A stretch of 48,506 bases of DNA from a virus, in the IMG/VR virus record IMGVR_UViG_3300025887_000034, positions 1-48,506 of that record. One strand, given 5' to 3'. The notes beneath the pieces were generated by a model that was not told the DNA's origin, did not search any database, and worked only from the letters and a program-made list of their open reading frames with translations. This document shows, in pieces, positions 17,407 to 24,691 of this stretch. The translations under genes were made by a program, and so were the position numbers. Within the stretch, counting starts at the first letter, position 1. Every line of letters starts with the position of its first letter.

Positions 17407-18261
17407 CTACCCAGCCAGACGTTGTTCTAAGTCGATATCGGCTGGGTTAGACATTGCTTTCTGCGCTTGCTTATAGTCTTCGAACACAGACTCATTATGA
17501 GCCACGACAGTTTCACCGAACTTCTTCATAAGTTCCTTGTCACCGTCAGTGATGCTAACTTCCTTTACTAGGGATAGCTTTGGAGTCCAGTACACCACAC
17601 CACCGTTCTTCTGCTTTTCAGTAGTAAAGTTAATCACTGCCTTCTGCATCATTATCTTACGGTCAGTAAGCTGCTTCTGAATGAAGTCGCTAACAGGACG
17701 GAAACCAGAACGCTTGAAGTATGCAATGAACGGCATAGCTTCGATTGGAGCCGCAACTCCTTGAGCATTCTTTGCATTGGGTGCATCCATAACTCCATAG
17801 ATAACCTGATTACAGTTTACCGAACGACTCAACAAAACCTGCGGGTCATCAGGAGTTAGGGCTTCCTCTTCTTGCTTAGACAGCCGCCCACACTTATTAC
17901 CCCCTAGGGTATCCGGGAACTCGCCACCTAGCTTATTCTTCTGAACAGACTTACAAGAGAAGCGACCCTCTTCTTGGTCCCATACAGACCACTCGAAGGT
18001 TCGAAGGAGAGGCCGTATCTGAACATCGTCAGCATAGACAACACCGGAACCGTTCCAGATTCGCCATGCTCCCCGTGGTAACGAGATACCGTCGTCAGTC
18101 TCCTGCTCGTAGTTAATGGTTAAGCGAGGCAAACCCATCTTAGGTTTACTATCGCCGTCAGCCTGCCCACTCAATTCCATGAGTGCTTTTTCGTTACCCT
18201 CATCAAAAGCGGTGAGGAAGTTATTCAAGTCATCATTTATCATTTCAATTTCATTTCCCAT
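17407..18261 (-). CDS. Putative single-stranded DNA-binding protein
   Basis: 284 aa, GGAG ahead of the ATG. It opens with an acidic helical tail and continues PRLTINYEQETDDGISLPRG, then strand-rich segments (WRIWNGSGVVYADDVQIRP) and Cys residues. I recall this layout from proteins annotated as single-stranded DNA binding in marine podoviruses. Its position between polymerase and nuclease genes matches T7 gp2.5. It lacks the acidic C-terminal tail of gp2.5. The call rests on synteny and recall, not on a diagnostic motif. Confidence 0.55.
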   Translation of the reverse strand: MGNEIEMINDDLNNFLTAFDEGNEKALMELSGQADGDSKPKMGLPRLTINYEQETDDGISLPRGAWRIWNGSGVVYADDVQIRPLLRTFEWSVWDQEEGRFSCKSVQKNKLGGEFPDTLGGNKCGRLSKQEEEALTPDDPQVLLSRSVNCNQVIYGVMDAPNAKNAQGVAAPIEAMPFIAYFKRSGFRPVSDFIQKQLTDRKIMMQKAVINFTTEKQKNGGVVYWTPKLSLVKEVSITDGDKELMKKFGETVVAHNESVFEDYKQAQKAMSNPADIDLEQRLAG

Positions 18262-18299
18262 GAGTAATTCTCCTAGTTGGGATTTTGTACGTAAAAGGA

Positions 18300-19847
18300 T
18301 TATACAGTAAGTACCTCTTCCAAGTCAAGCCAGTTTTTTCCTATTTTTAATTCGATACCAACTGGCATGTTGTATTCGATACCATACCTTTCCTTTGATT
18401 CCATAGGGATAGCTAACATACACTCTGCCATAACGTCAATACATTGTTTTTCTTCACTGGGGTATACGTCCATAACTATAGAATCGTGAACCGTGTTGCA
18501 TATGACAGACTTCATGCCTAGCTCTCGTACCTTCCTATCTAATAAAATCAAGGACATAGGTAGTAGGTCAGCAGTTGCAAACCCTTGAACAGGATAGTTG
18601 CAGATTGCAGTGCGGTCAGTAGCCGTACCCCAATCAGTCCAACGTGCCTGTGGAAAAGCATACTGTCTACCTGATGGCAGTCGGATGTGCTTCTTCATAA
18701 CAGCATGTTTCTGTAGCTCCTCGTGCCACTTTGTCACACCATTGTACTTTTCTTTAAAAGCAGAGTAATAACGTTTCTGGTCTTCCGTACCAGACACACC
18801 ACCATAGAGCGGTTTGAAGGTATGCGCTTTAGCATCCTGTCGTGAGCATCCGATAACACTGGCAGTATAATTGTGAACATCTGTACCTATCTCCACATCA
18901 TGTTTGATACCCTCATCATCTGCAAGGAAGCCTGCCACCCTAAACTCTAGCTGGGCATAGTCCCCTTCCAGTATCGAACCACCCTCGAACCTGCTTTCAA
19001 CAGCCCGTCGTATAATGAAGGTAGAGCCTCGTGGCATATTCTGAAAGTTAGGATTGCGGCTCGAAAGGCGACCCGTCGCTGTAACACACTGCATAAATTC
19101 TGTGTGTATGAAACCCTCGCCATCCATGTTGTTCTCCATCCCCTCAACGAACGAACGAAGGTAGGTGCGAACTGCGCTGTAACGTATGTAAGCTTCTGCA
19201 AACTCACGGGCTTCTCCTCTAAGGGATGTGAACATACTCTCTAGGGTTTCTTTGTCAGTCTTGAATCCGGCAGCAGCAACATCGTATGGGTCACGAGGTA
19301 CTAACTTGAAGCCCGCAACCTGACCTGTCGATGTATAGCGCACACCAGCCCCCTCACAGGGCTTACAGACTCTGATAGCCTTACCTAGCGTACCATCCTT
19401 CTTACGCGCTGTGTAGCGTCCCTTGCCCCCGCAATCGGTACATTGACTTCCGACTGTCTTGTACAGGACGGTTGTCTCGTTGACAACGTGACGTTTGAAG
19501 TCCGACTTCTTCATGCGGGTTCGTCGCTTGGGCTTCTTACCTGCCCCGCGAATCTCGTGACCTAGGTTGAAGATGCCAGCCCACTTGGTCTTGTTCTTTA
19601 CCTTACAGGAGTAAAACAGTTTAGAACGGTCATCCGGGCTGTCTAGGTTAATAGGTGTGTCACCCATAGCATACGCAGCTAGTTCTTCTAGGCGGCGTTC
19701 TAGGGTAAAGAGTTCATCCTCATACTCGCGCCGAATGTCAGCGAGGGTAGTTCTATTTATCTTGATGCCGTTCCGTTCGATGCGGGACAGCGTGTCCGTC
19801 ATCTCAAGCGACAGACGCAAAGTGGGCAAGAGTGTTTGGTTGTTCAT
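18300..19847 (-). CDS. Family A DNA polymerase, polymerase part with zinc finger
   Basis: 515 aa from ATG 19847 (GAGGA nine bases upstream). Motif A is EGDYAQLEFRVAGF (D296). Motif B is RQDAKAHTFKPLYGGVSG (R336, K340, F344, Y348). Motif C is TVHDSIVMD (H454, D455). ATGRLSSRNPNFQNMPR is the template-binding strand. Residues 136-168 hold CTDCGGKG and CKPCEGAG, a DnaJ-type zinc finger; this insertion is the mark of the HMO-2011 polymerase. The 3'-5' exonuclease is a separate upstream gene overlapping by 44 bases. Motif C has Ser where Glu is usual. Confidence 0.92.
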   Translation of the reverse strand: MNNQTLLPTLRLSLEMTDTLSRIERNGIKINRTTLADIRREYEDELFTLERRLEELAAYAMGDTPINLDSPDDRSKLFYSCKVKNKTKWAGIFNLGHEIRGAGKKPKRRTRMKKSDFKRHVVNETTVLYKTVGSQCTDCGGKGRYTARKKDGTLGKAIRVCKPCEGAGVRYTSTGQVAGFKLVPRDPYDVAAAGFKTDKETLESMFTSLRGEAREFAEAYIRYSAVRTYLRSFVEGMENNMDGEGFIHTEFMQCVTATGRLSSRNPNFQNMPRGSTFIIRRAVESRFEGGSILEGDYAQLEFRVAGFLADDEGIKHDVEIGTDVHNYTASVIGCSRQDAKAHTFKPLYGGVSGTEDQKRYYSAFKEKYNGVTKWHEELQKHAVMKKHIRLPSGRQYAFPQARWTDWGTATDRTAICNYPVQGFATADLLPMSLILLDRKVRELGMKSVICNTVHDSIVMDVYPSEEKQCIDVMAECMLAIPMESKERYGIEYNMPVGIELKIGKNWLDLEEVLTV

Positions 19848-20391
19848 TGAATAGTTCCTCAAATGTAGTGCCAAAGGCTTCGAGTTGTGCAAGGGCTACT
19901 TGCTCTGTGGAAATGACATCTGCCTTTCCATATGTTTCTATTATATCCCACGGTATGTCGTAGAAGGTCTTGCCTTCCTTAAAGTACGGCGCAACGAGGT
20001 CTTTCTCTTTTTGCACATCACTATACTTTTCTGCAAGAGCAGCAAGTGAAAGAGGCCACCTCTGGGAGCGGGCAAGAATATATTCTGCAACCATTGTATC
20101 ATAGACATGTCCTTCATAAACGAATCCGCATTCGCGAATCCACGATAAATCAAACTTTATGTTTTGTCCCACAACCACATCAGCCCTGTCAAGAGCCGCT
20201 TGGAATACTTCGAAGGCAAACTCATGCGGTTCGCGAACACTGTGGTAGTAGCAGTGGTAGTGAACGTGCTGCTCGCCCAGCCACTTGTAACCATTTGAAA
20301 CTAAAGAGTTTCCAAAGTACGGCAGGGCTGTTGTCGAGCCGTTGGCTTTGGGCTTGTGGGTAGTCTCTACATCAAAAGTAAGTACCCTCAT
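19804..20391 (-). CDS. 3'-5' exonuclease (DnaQ-like, DEDDy)
   Basis: 195 aa. Exo I is LTFDVETTH (D7, E9), Exo II GQNIKFDLSWI (D81), Exo III YGKADVIS (Y154, D158). This is the proofreading domain that in T7 and most family A phage polymerases is fused to the polymerase. Here it ends with a proper stop and the polymerase starts in another frame with its own ribosome site. It presumably proofreads in trans. I saw no slippery heptamer in the overlap, so a fused frameshift product is unlikely. Confidence 0.87.
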   Translation of the reverse strand: MRVLTFDVETTHKPKANGSTTALPYFGNSLVSNGYKWLGEQHVHYHCYYHSVREPHEFAFEVFQAALDRADVVVGQNIKFDLSWIRECGFVYEGHVYDTMVAEYILARSQRWPLSLAALAEKYSDVQKEKDLVAPYFKEGKTFYDIPWDIIETYGKADVISTEQVALAQLEAFGTTFEELFNEQPNTLAHFASVA

Positions 20392-20756
20392 TTCTTTTCT
20401 CCAAACGTATGTATCATGTGGCAGTTTGCACAGAGAACCCTACACTTTCTAACCTCGTCCATCAAACGTTTTAGTTTTAGGGTTACCATGTTAGATACAT
20501 CCTGAACTTTTAGGGACGGGTCTAAGTGGTCAAACTGTAAAGCCGCTGGATGTTCATTGTATCCACACAGACTGCAGCCCTTGGCTTTCTTGTATATATT
20601 CAGCCATCTTCTTCGTATTTTTTTGATGCGTACCTTGTTGTCATGGTTTCTTTTCTTAGAGGCATAAAACTTATCTGAGCTTCTCCAATCCTGATGCTTA
20701 CCGGACATGCCCCAGAACATCATGCCATCATCTCTAACATCACCGTGCTTCAGCAT
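20388..20756 (-). CDS. HNH endonuclease, free-standing
   Basis: 122 aa. After a basic N-terminal region comes CSLCGYNEHP, QFDHLDPS and RVLCANCHMIHT: two CxxC zinc knuckles around the D-H and N-x-H catalytic positions of the HNH fold. Start and stop overlap both neighbours (TAATG, ATGA), so it is translated with the replication operon. Free-standing HNH genes in phage replication operons are often homing endonucleases; here it interrupts the helicase-polymerase pair without an intron visible. Confidence 0.85.
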   Translation of the reverse strand: MLKHGDVRDDGMMFWGMSGKHQDWRSSDKFYASKKRNHDNKVRIKKIRRRWLNIYKKAKGCSLCGYNEHPAALQFDHLDPSLKVQDVSNMVTLKLKRLMDEVRKCRVLCANCHMIHTFGEKK

Positions 20757-21997
20757 TAGTAGTACACCCCCCTCTGAATATCTATGTGACTATTAAACAT
20801 ACCATGCCACCCATTCAACTTGTTCTTGGATATACAAATGTGCCGCGTGGTATTCTCTTCTTCAGATGTACCGGTCTTACCTATGCCAATGATAACATCT
20901 GCCTCACCAGCCTTACCGGTTCGCGAACCATCTAACATAGCATAGTCAATGAACTGCCTGTCGTGGGCTTCAAAGCTTGCCTGACTAACCGACCACACAA
21001 GTAGCCTGTTACGTTTGGCAATCTCACGAGCCAAGACATAGGTTTCCTTGAGGCGTTCATCACCACGGTTGAACTCACCGCTCACCCTGAATTTATCTAG
21101 CTGGTCACAAAACATGACATCAGGTTCGTTTAGCTGGGCGTAATCGTTTAGCTCATCCATAGATGTACCGACAGAATCCATCACAGTTAGGTAAGGTTCT
21201 ATCTCTTCTATGCACCTAGGTAACAAAGCCTCTGCACCTGAGTTCATCTCCTCGTATGTCATACCAAAGTAACTCTGTATGATACGCAGCTTTATCTTTT
21301 CTGCAGGCTCCTCGTTAGCCCAGTACACAACCTTTTGTTTTTGCTTAACATAACTGGCTGCTATGAAGGCACAGAAGGTAGTCTTGCCAACTTCGGGACG
21401 GGCAAAGATTATACCTAGGTTACCCCTGTCCATGCCAGCTAGGTTTTCTTGTAGTAAGTCCCACGTAAATGGAAAGTCAGGCGCACCCGTACCCTCTTCT
21501 AGTAGCTGGGTGAAGTCCTTGGACACCTCACTGTATGTGGTCTTGTCGGACATACGCCCATCCTCGACCATATCAATCAGGGTCTTGAGTTCGCCAAAGT
21601 GTTCGGACTCCCCCGTAAAGATGGCAATGGCTTTCTCACCAATCTGCCTAGCCCTGTCCCTAACCCAGAAGTTCTTGACGACATCCAGTTCGAGGGACAT
21701 GTCAGGAGATATGTGGGTGGGTAGATTTCCTATTATGTCATACAGTTCGAACACTGCACTCTTAGGCATTGCCGGATTACGGTCATTGACTAGGGCAGAT
21801 AACTGGTTAGGGTGTATGTCTATGTCGTAGGTCTTGTGTCCGTAGGTGATAGTATCGAACAGCGTTGCATAACGCCCCTCGAACATATCACGACTAACAA
21901 TGTTCTTTACCTTACCATAGAAGTCTTTGTTTAGTATGAACCCAAGAACTTGTAGTTCAAGGGATATATCTTTCGAAGGTTCGTTTTCGTTCATCAT
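20756..21997 (-). CDS. DnaB-like replicative helicase
   Basis: 413 aa. The N-terminal ~170 residues are helical like the DnaB N-domain (ELQVLGFILNKDFYG). The RecA core has Walker A ARPEVGKTTF (first Gly replaced by Ala199), YWANEEP, Walker B PDVMFCDQLD, LVWSVSQASF, and GSRTGKAGEADVIIGIGK. It unwinds DNA at the fork as a ring. The primase is a separate gene overlapping its start by 41 bases, unlike the fused T7 gp4. Confidence 0.88.
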   Translation of the reverse strand: MMNENEPSKDISLELQVLGFILNKDFYGKVKNIVSRDMFEGRYATLFDTITYGHKTYDIDIHPNQLSALVNDRNPAMPKSAVFELYDIIGNLPTHISPDMSLELDVVKNFWVRDRARQIGEKAIAIFTGESEHFGELKTLIDMVEDGRMSDKTTYSEVSKDFTQLLEEGTGAPDFPFTWDLLQENLAGMDRGNLGIIFARPEVGKTTFCAFIAASYVKQKQKVVYWANEEPAEKIKLRIIQSYFGMTYEEMNSGAEALLPRCIEEIEPYLTVMDSVGTSMDELNDYAQLNEPDVMFCDQLDKFRVSGEFNRGDERLKETYVLAREIAKRNRLLVWSVSQASFEAHDRQFIDYAMLDGSRTGKAGEADVIIGIGKTGTSEEENTTRHICISKNKLNGWHGMFNSHIDIQRGVYY

Positions 21998-22751
21998 CTG
22001 TCATATCTTTCACATCTTTGTTTAAAACAACTAAGCTTGTTGGCCTGATGGCCTGTAGTCTGCGAACAAGTTGCAAGCCCTTCTTGGTTGCATCCTTGTC
22101 TAGGGCTACAAGTAGCCTATCATATTTTCTTAGATAGGGCAAGTGACTGTCCTGCAGGTTGGTTCCCAGCAGGGCTACTGCCGAAAAATCAGAAGATAAA
22201 CAGCACCCGCTAGAACAATCCTCGACAATAACTCCGACGCGGGCGGTGCCGCATATAAAAGGTACACCAGATTTTCCATATCTCCACCATTTAGGTTTGA
22301 TGTTATCTAAAGTACGACCAGCCGCATCAACCACCTGTCTGCCATCCTTTATCAGGTAGACAACACGGTTCATACGAAAGTCGTAACGAATATCGACACG
22401 ACCAGCAAGGTACGCATCGTAGGCATTTGCCTTCTTGACATAGGATTCGGCACGAGGTTCGCGGGACAGGGCAACAAACGTGTCAGGCAGTTCGAATGGT
22501 ATGCTTGAGTTGTTGTTTGTTTCCAATGACTTAGTGCGTAACAGGGGGTGAACTGCAGTGTCCTTGCGTATCCTAAACCCTGTTCGCCCACGAACCCCAC
22601 AGTCTGCATGAAAGCAGAACCATAAGCGTTCGCCCCCCGTGTCCGAAACACTGAAGGTATTCTTCTTGCCACACGCAGGACAGTCCATCCGTAGACGACC
22701 TTCTGGTGCTATTGACAAGTCAGTAACATAATCTTTTAGCCAAACTGTCAT
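21957..22751 (-). CDS. DNA primase (zinc finger plus TOPRIM)
   Basis: 264 aa, first gene of the leftward operon, GGAG seven bases before the ATG. The zinc finger uses C24, C27, C46 and C51 (MDCPACGKK, FCFHADCG). The TOPRIM part has GVIVEDCSSG (acidic residue) and LLVALDKDATKKG (DxD). This is the T7 gp4 primase half on its own. It makes RNA primers for lagging-strand synthesis, presumably bound to the helicase encoded next. Confidence 0.88.
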   Translation of the reverse strand: MTVWLKDYVTDLSIAPEGRLRMDCPACGKKNTFSVSDTGGERLWFCFHADCGVRGRTGFRIRKDTAVHPLLRTKSLETNNNSSIPFELPDTFVALSREPRAESYVKKANAYDAYLAGRVDIRYDFRMNRVVYLIKDGRQVVDAAGRTLDNIKPKWWRYGKSGVPFICGTARVGVIVEDCSSGCCLSSDFSAVALLGTNLQDSHLPYLRKYDRLLVALDKDATKKGLQLVRRLQAIRPTSLVVLNKDVKDMTDDERKRTFERYIP

Positions 22752-22772
22752 GGGCTATCTCCTATGCCCCGA

Positions 22773-22801
22773 CAACTACCTGACAGGAAAACTTGTGTCA
22801 A
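22773..22801 (-). promoter_or_regulatory. Leftward promoter of the replication operon
   Basis: On the minus strand TTGACA (22796-22801) is followed after 17 bases by TAGTTG (22773-22778), just before the primase start at 22751. The -35 box is perfect, the -10 box weak, so an activator may help. The -35 box lies inside an inverted repeat at 22791-22803. Confidence 0.45.
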
Positions 22802-22823
22802 GTACATTTTTTGTTTGACAAAC
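22791..22823. promoter_or_regulatory. Two inverted-repeat operator candidates
   Basis: ACTTG-TGT-CAAGT spans 22791-22803 and overlaps the leftward -35 box. GTTTG-A-CAAAC spans 22813-22823 and overlaps a rightward -35-like TTGACA (22815-22820); another TTGACA follows at 22826-22831. The rightward -10 is unclear (TACGCA at 22839-22844 is the best with an 18-base spacer). Small inverted repeats suit the ribbon-helix-helix protein encoded at 23002. Confidence 0.4.
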
Positions 22824-22854
22824 GCTTGACAGCCATGTTACGCAATACGAACAG

Positions 22855-22908
22855 TAACCCTATAGGGAAACCCTACTATGAAAATAACTAATAAAATTAA
22901 CCCTATAG
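22855..22908 (+). repeat. Pair of TAACCCTATAG repeats
   Basis: TAACCCTATAG occurs at 22855-22865 and again at 22898-22908, same orientation, 43 bases apart. The first is part of the palindrome CCCTATAGGG. The second lies inside the first codons of the small gene at 22878. Possible regulator or transcription-start sites. Confidence 0.4.
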
Positions 22909-23027
22909 CTAAACTATTAAGGGACAAAGAATACCAGAAACAAGTTGTACCTAATAGAAAGAAAGACAAGTTGGATAAACTGGCAAAGAAGGAACTTAAC
23001 AATGCCAAGACCAAACAAGATACTTGA
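22878..23027 (+). CDS. 49-aa basic protein (DUF7230-like)
   Basis: ATG 22878 is the first rightward gene after the divergent control region. The protein begins MKITNKINPIAKLLRDKEYQ, and continues with QVVPNRKKDK and a Lys-rich tail. The pattern NP.AK.LR...Y..QVV..(K/R)K is shared by many tiny marine phage proteins that I recall as DUF7230-like. It overlaps the next gene by 26 bases. Function unknown. Confidence 0.55.
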   Translation: MKITNKINPIAKLLRDKEYQKQVVPNRKKDKLDKLAKKELNNAKTKQDT

Positions 23028-23214
23028 ACCCACCAAGACATACAATCTACTGATGAAGGAACAGCAGTATGATAAGCTTGCATACATGGCACATCATATG
23101 CAAAAGAGTTCCCTCGAACAGGTTGCAGTTGCTGACTTGATTAGGGATGCCATAGATATATACCTAGAATCTTACGAGGATGAAAATGGAATCGTTGAAA
23201 ACCAGAAAACTTGA
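23002..23214 (+). CDS. Ribbon-helix-helix DNA-binding protein
   Basis: 70 aa from ATG 23002 (AAGGA upstream; the frame is open further upstream but inside the preceding gene). After the N-terminal MPRPNKILEPTKTYNLLM strand comes a helix (YDKLAYMAHHM), then VAVADLIRDAIDIYLESY, the helix B signature of Arc/CopG-type regulators. Such proteins bind short inverted repeats as dimers, and such repeats lie 200 bases upstream in the divergent promoter region. A likely early transcription regulator. Confidence 0.65.
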   Translation: MPRPNKILEPTKTYNLLMKEQQYDKLAYMAHHMQKSSLEQVAVADLIRDAIDIYLESYEDENGIVENQKT

Positions 23215-23443
23215 GCTAGAGATAGTTCGCAGACAGTATGATGACAGGTGGATTGTCAACACACCAGCATCGTCTGTTCGTATTGGAGAGACAGACAGAG
23301 ACACGGTAAGGAAGAAAGACTGTGTTGATTACTTGAGACTTGTTACAATCTTTATTGGAAAAAGTGAAAATGAATGTCGTTTGTGGGTTGACAGTAACAA
23401 ACAAACACTGGTAAAACTAGGGACACCTTACGAAGTCGCTTAG
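23186..23443 (+). CDS. Hypothetical 85-aa protein
   Basis: I chose ATG 23186 because GAGG lies six bases upstream; ATG 23180 is two codons earlier in the same frame. It overlaps the regulator gene by 29 bases. The sequence is mixed strand and helix (LELEIVRRQYDDRWIVN) with two cysteines. No domain recognised. A terminator follows at 23504. Confidence 0.5.
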   Translation: MESLKTRKLELEIVRRQYDDRWIVNTPASSVRIGETDRDTVRKKDCVDYLRLVTIFIGKSENECRLWVDSNKQTLVKLGTPYEVA

Positions 23444-23503
23444 TAGTAAGGTTGAACAGGGGGAGTGGTTACCCCTTGTACTTTCGTTGGTTGGTTGAAG
23501 AGC

Positions 23504-23539
23504 GGGGCTAGATTCATTTCTAGTCCCGTTTCTTTTTTT
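23504..23539 (+). terminator. Rho-independent terminator
   Basis: GGGGCTAGA (23504-23512) pairs with TCTAGTCCC (23519-23527), nine pairs with one G-U, loop TTCATT, followed by GTTTC and seven T. It ends the first early transcript. Confidence 0.85.
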
Positions 23540-23540
23540 G

Positions 23541-23569
23541 TTGACACCCCTGTTTGTTTCCGATATTGG
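23541..23569 (+). promoter_or_regulatory. Sigma70-like promoter of the second early operon
   Basis: TTGACA (23541-23546), 17 bases, TATTGG (23564-23569), right after the terminator and 32 bases before the ATG at 23602. Perfect -35, partial -10. Confidence 0.5.
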
Positions 23570-23601
23570 TTACTAATCAACTGCCAGATAGGAGAAACCA
23601 A

Positions 23602-23880
23602 ATGGCGAAGAAACTACAAAACATGACACAAGACGAACGCATTGCTTACTGGGAAAACATCCGTGAGAAGGAGCGTATCAATCGCCGGAACCGGATAGCT
23701 AAGTTAACTATGGAGCAACGTGCGGCAGTCATCAACATAAACAAACTGTTAGACACAGTGCTTGACGTTGCATTGTATCCTGACATGGGTGGCATCAAGG
23801 CTGTTACTGCCTACGACCTACAAGAACTGTCTGACGCAATGGACGCACTACAGTATCAATTCAATTTGCGGGGGGAGTGA
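23602..23880 (+). CDS. Hypothetical early protein, 92 aa
   Basis: ATG 23602 has AGGAG eight bases upstream. The protein is helical and charged (MAKKLQNMTQDERIAYWENI, REKERINRRNRIAKL), then LLDTVLDVALYPDMG. First gene of the second early operon. No domain recognised. Confidence 0.6.
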   Translation: MAKKLQNMTQDERIAYWENIREKERINRRNRIAKLTMEQRAAVININKLLDTVLDVALYPDMGGIKAVTAYDLQELSDAMDALQYQFNLRGE

Positions 23881-23881
23881 C

Positions 23882-24136
23882 ATGGCTACCAAACTAACCC
23901 ACGCAGAATACTCAATCAAACACACAGAGATATTTGCTCGTATGTCAGCAAACTTTCTAGCTACACCCCTGCCCAGTGACTGGGATACATGGGAAGAAGA
24001 AAAGCTAGATAACTTTATCAGTGACAATCACTGGCAACCGTTTGAATACTGGGATGTCAACGATGTGTATGAATTGATTGACCAGCTAACGATTGATGTT
24101 ATGAACCTGATGGGATTGGAGATGAGCCGTGACTGA
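23882..24136 (+). CDS. Hypothetical early protein, 84 aa
   Basis: The ATG at 23882 is preceded by GGGGGAG, inside the end of the previous gene. Acidic and Trp-rich (PLPSDWDTWEEEKLDNFI, FEYWDVNDVYEL), likely a small soluble helical protein. It overlaps the next gene by eight bases. No family recognised. Confidence 0.6.
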   Translation: MATKLTHAEYSIKHTEIFARMSANFLATPLPSDWDTWEEEKLDNFISDNHWQPFEYWDVNDVYELIDQLTIDVMNLMGLEMSRD

Positions 24137-24299
24137 ACGAACTTGGGAAGTTAAGGTGGAAGCGACGACAACCCGTGAAGTTATTGTCCACGCTGACACA
24201 GAATATGAGGCACAGATACAAGCCCAGATAGAAATGGTGGGCTTAGTCGGTGGTGAAAATACCAAAGTATTAGCTGTTAAGGAGACAACCAATGATTAA
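24129..24299 (+). CDS. 56-aa hypothetical protein, GTG start
   Basis: GTG 24129 overlaps the preceding stop, and the stop overlaps the next ATG. The protein TERTWEVKVEATTTREVIV, then ADTEYEAQIQAQIEMVG, has the look of the common small phage strand-helix-strand proteins with a xWxVxVxA opening. Translation is supported by overlaps on both sides. Confidence 0.55.
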   Translation: MTERTWEVKVEATTTREVIVHADTEYEAQIQAQIEMVGLVGGENTKVLAVKETTND

Positions 24300-24495
24300 G
24301 ACTGACAAAGTATGGCTACAACTAACACGCACAGAGGCTAACGCCCTGATGGTTATGTTGGATGGTGAAATGGAAAACCGCTTTCAGTTTGAGGGGCTTG
24401 ACCTAAAGGAATGGGAACAGCTAGACTTGGAAGCATACAAGATACTAGCCTTTCATAAGTACAAGACATGGTACATGGAGAATTGCGATGGGTAA
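24292..24495 (+). CDS. Hypothetical 67-aa protein
   Basis: ATG 24292 overlaps the previous stop; its own stop overlaps the next start by eight bases. Helical and acidic (LTRTEANALMVMLDGEMEN). No domain recognised. Confidence 0.55.
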   Translation: MIKTDKVWLQLTRTEANALMVMLDGEMENRFQFEGLDLKEWEQLDLEAYKILAFHKYKTWYMENCDG

Positions 24496-24691
24496 GATGA
24501 GCGACTGGGCAATCCAGCTAGAGGAAGACTTCTGGTATCTTGCCAACAGTAAGATAGGCAACTGTGAATACTTTGGCGAGTTTATGCAAGAAATGGAACA
24601 GCACCGCGATTTCTTGGGGTTGCGTGACGACAGAGAATATGCTGATATGTTGCGTGAAGCTTGGGACAACTACTGGAGTAAGTACATATGA
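24488..24691 (+). CDS. Hypothetical 67-aa acidic protein
   Basis: The sequence is Trp-, Asp- and Glu-rich (MSDWAIQLEEDFWYLANS, LREAWDNYWSKYI). It overlaps both neighbours, the downstream one by ATGA. Small acidic early proteins of this kind often bind host enzymes, but nothing here shows a target. Confidence 0.55.
   Translation: MGKMSDWAIQLEEDFWYLANSKIGNCEYFGEFMQEMEQHRDFLGLRDDREYADMLREAWDNYWSKYI

Noticed and set aside
19804-19847. Programmed frameshift joining exonuclease and polymerase
   Set aside because: No X-XXY-YYZ heptamer in the overlap, and the polymerase has its own well-placed ribosome site.
22844-22868. True T7-type promoter
   Set aside because: The two T7-like blocks are ten bases apart instead of five, and no T7-like RNA polymerase gene is seen.
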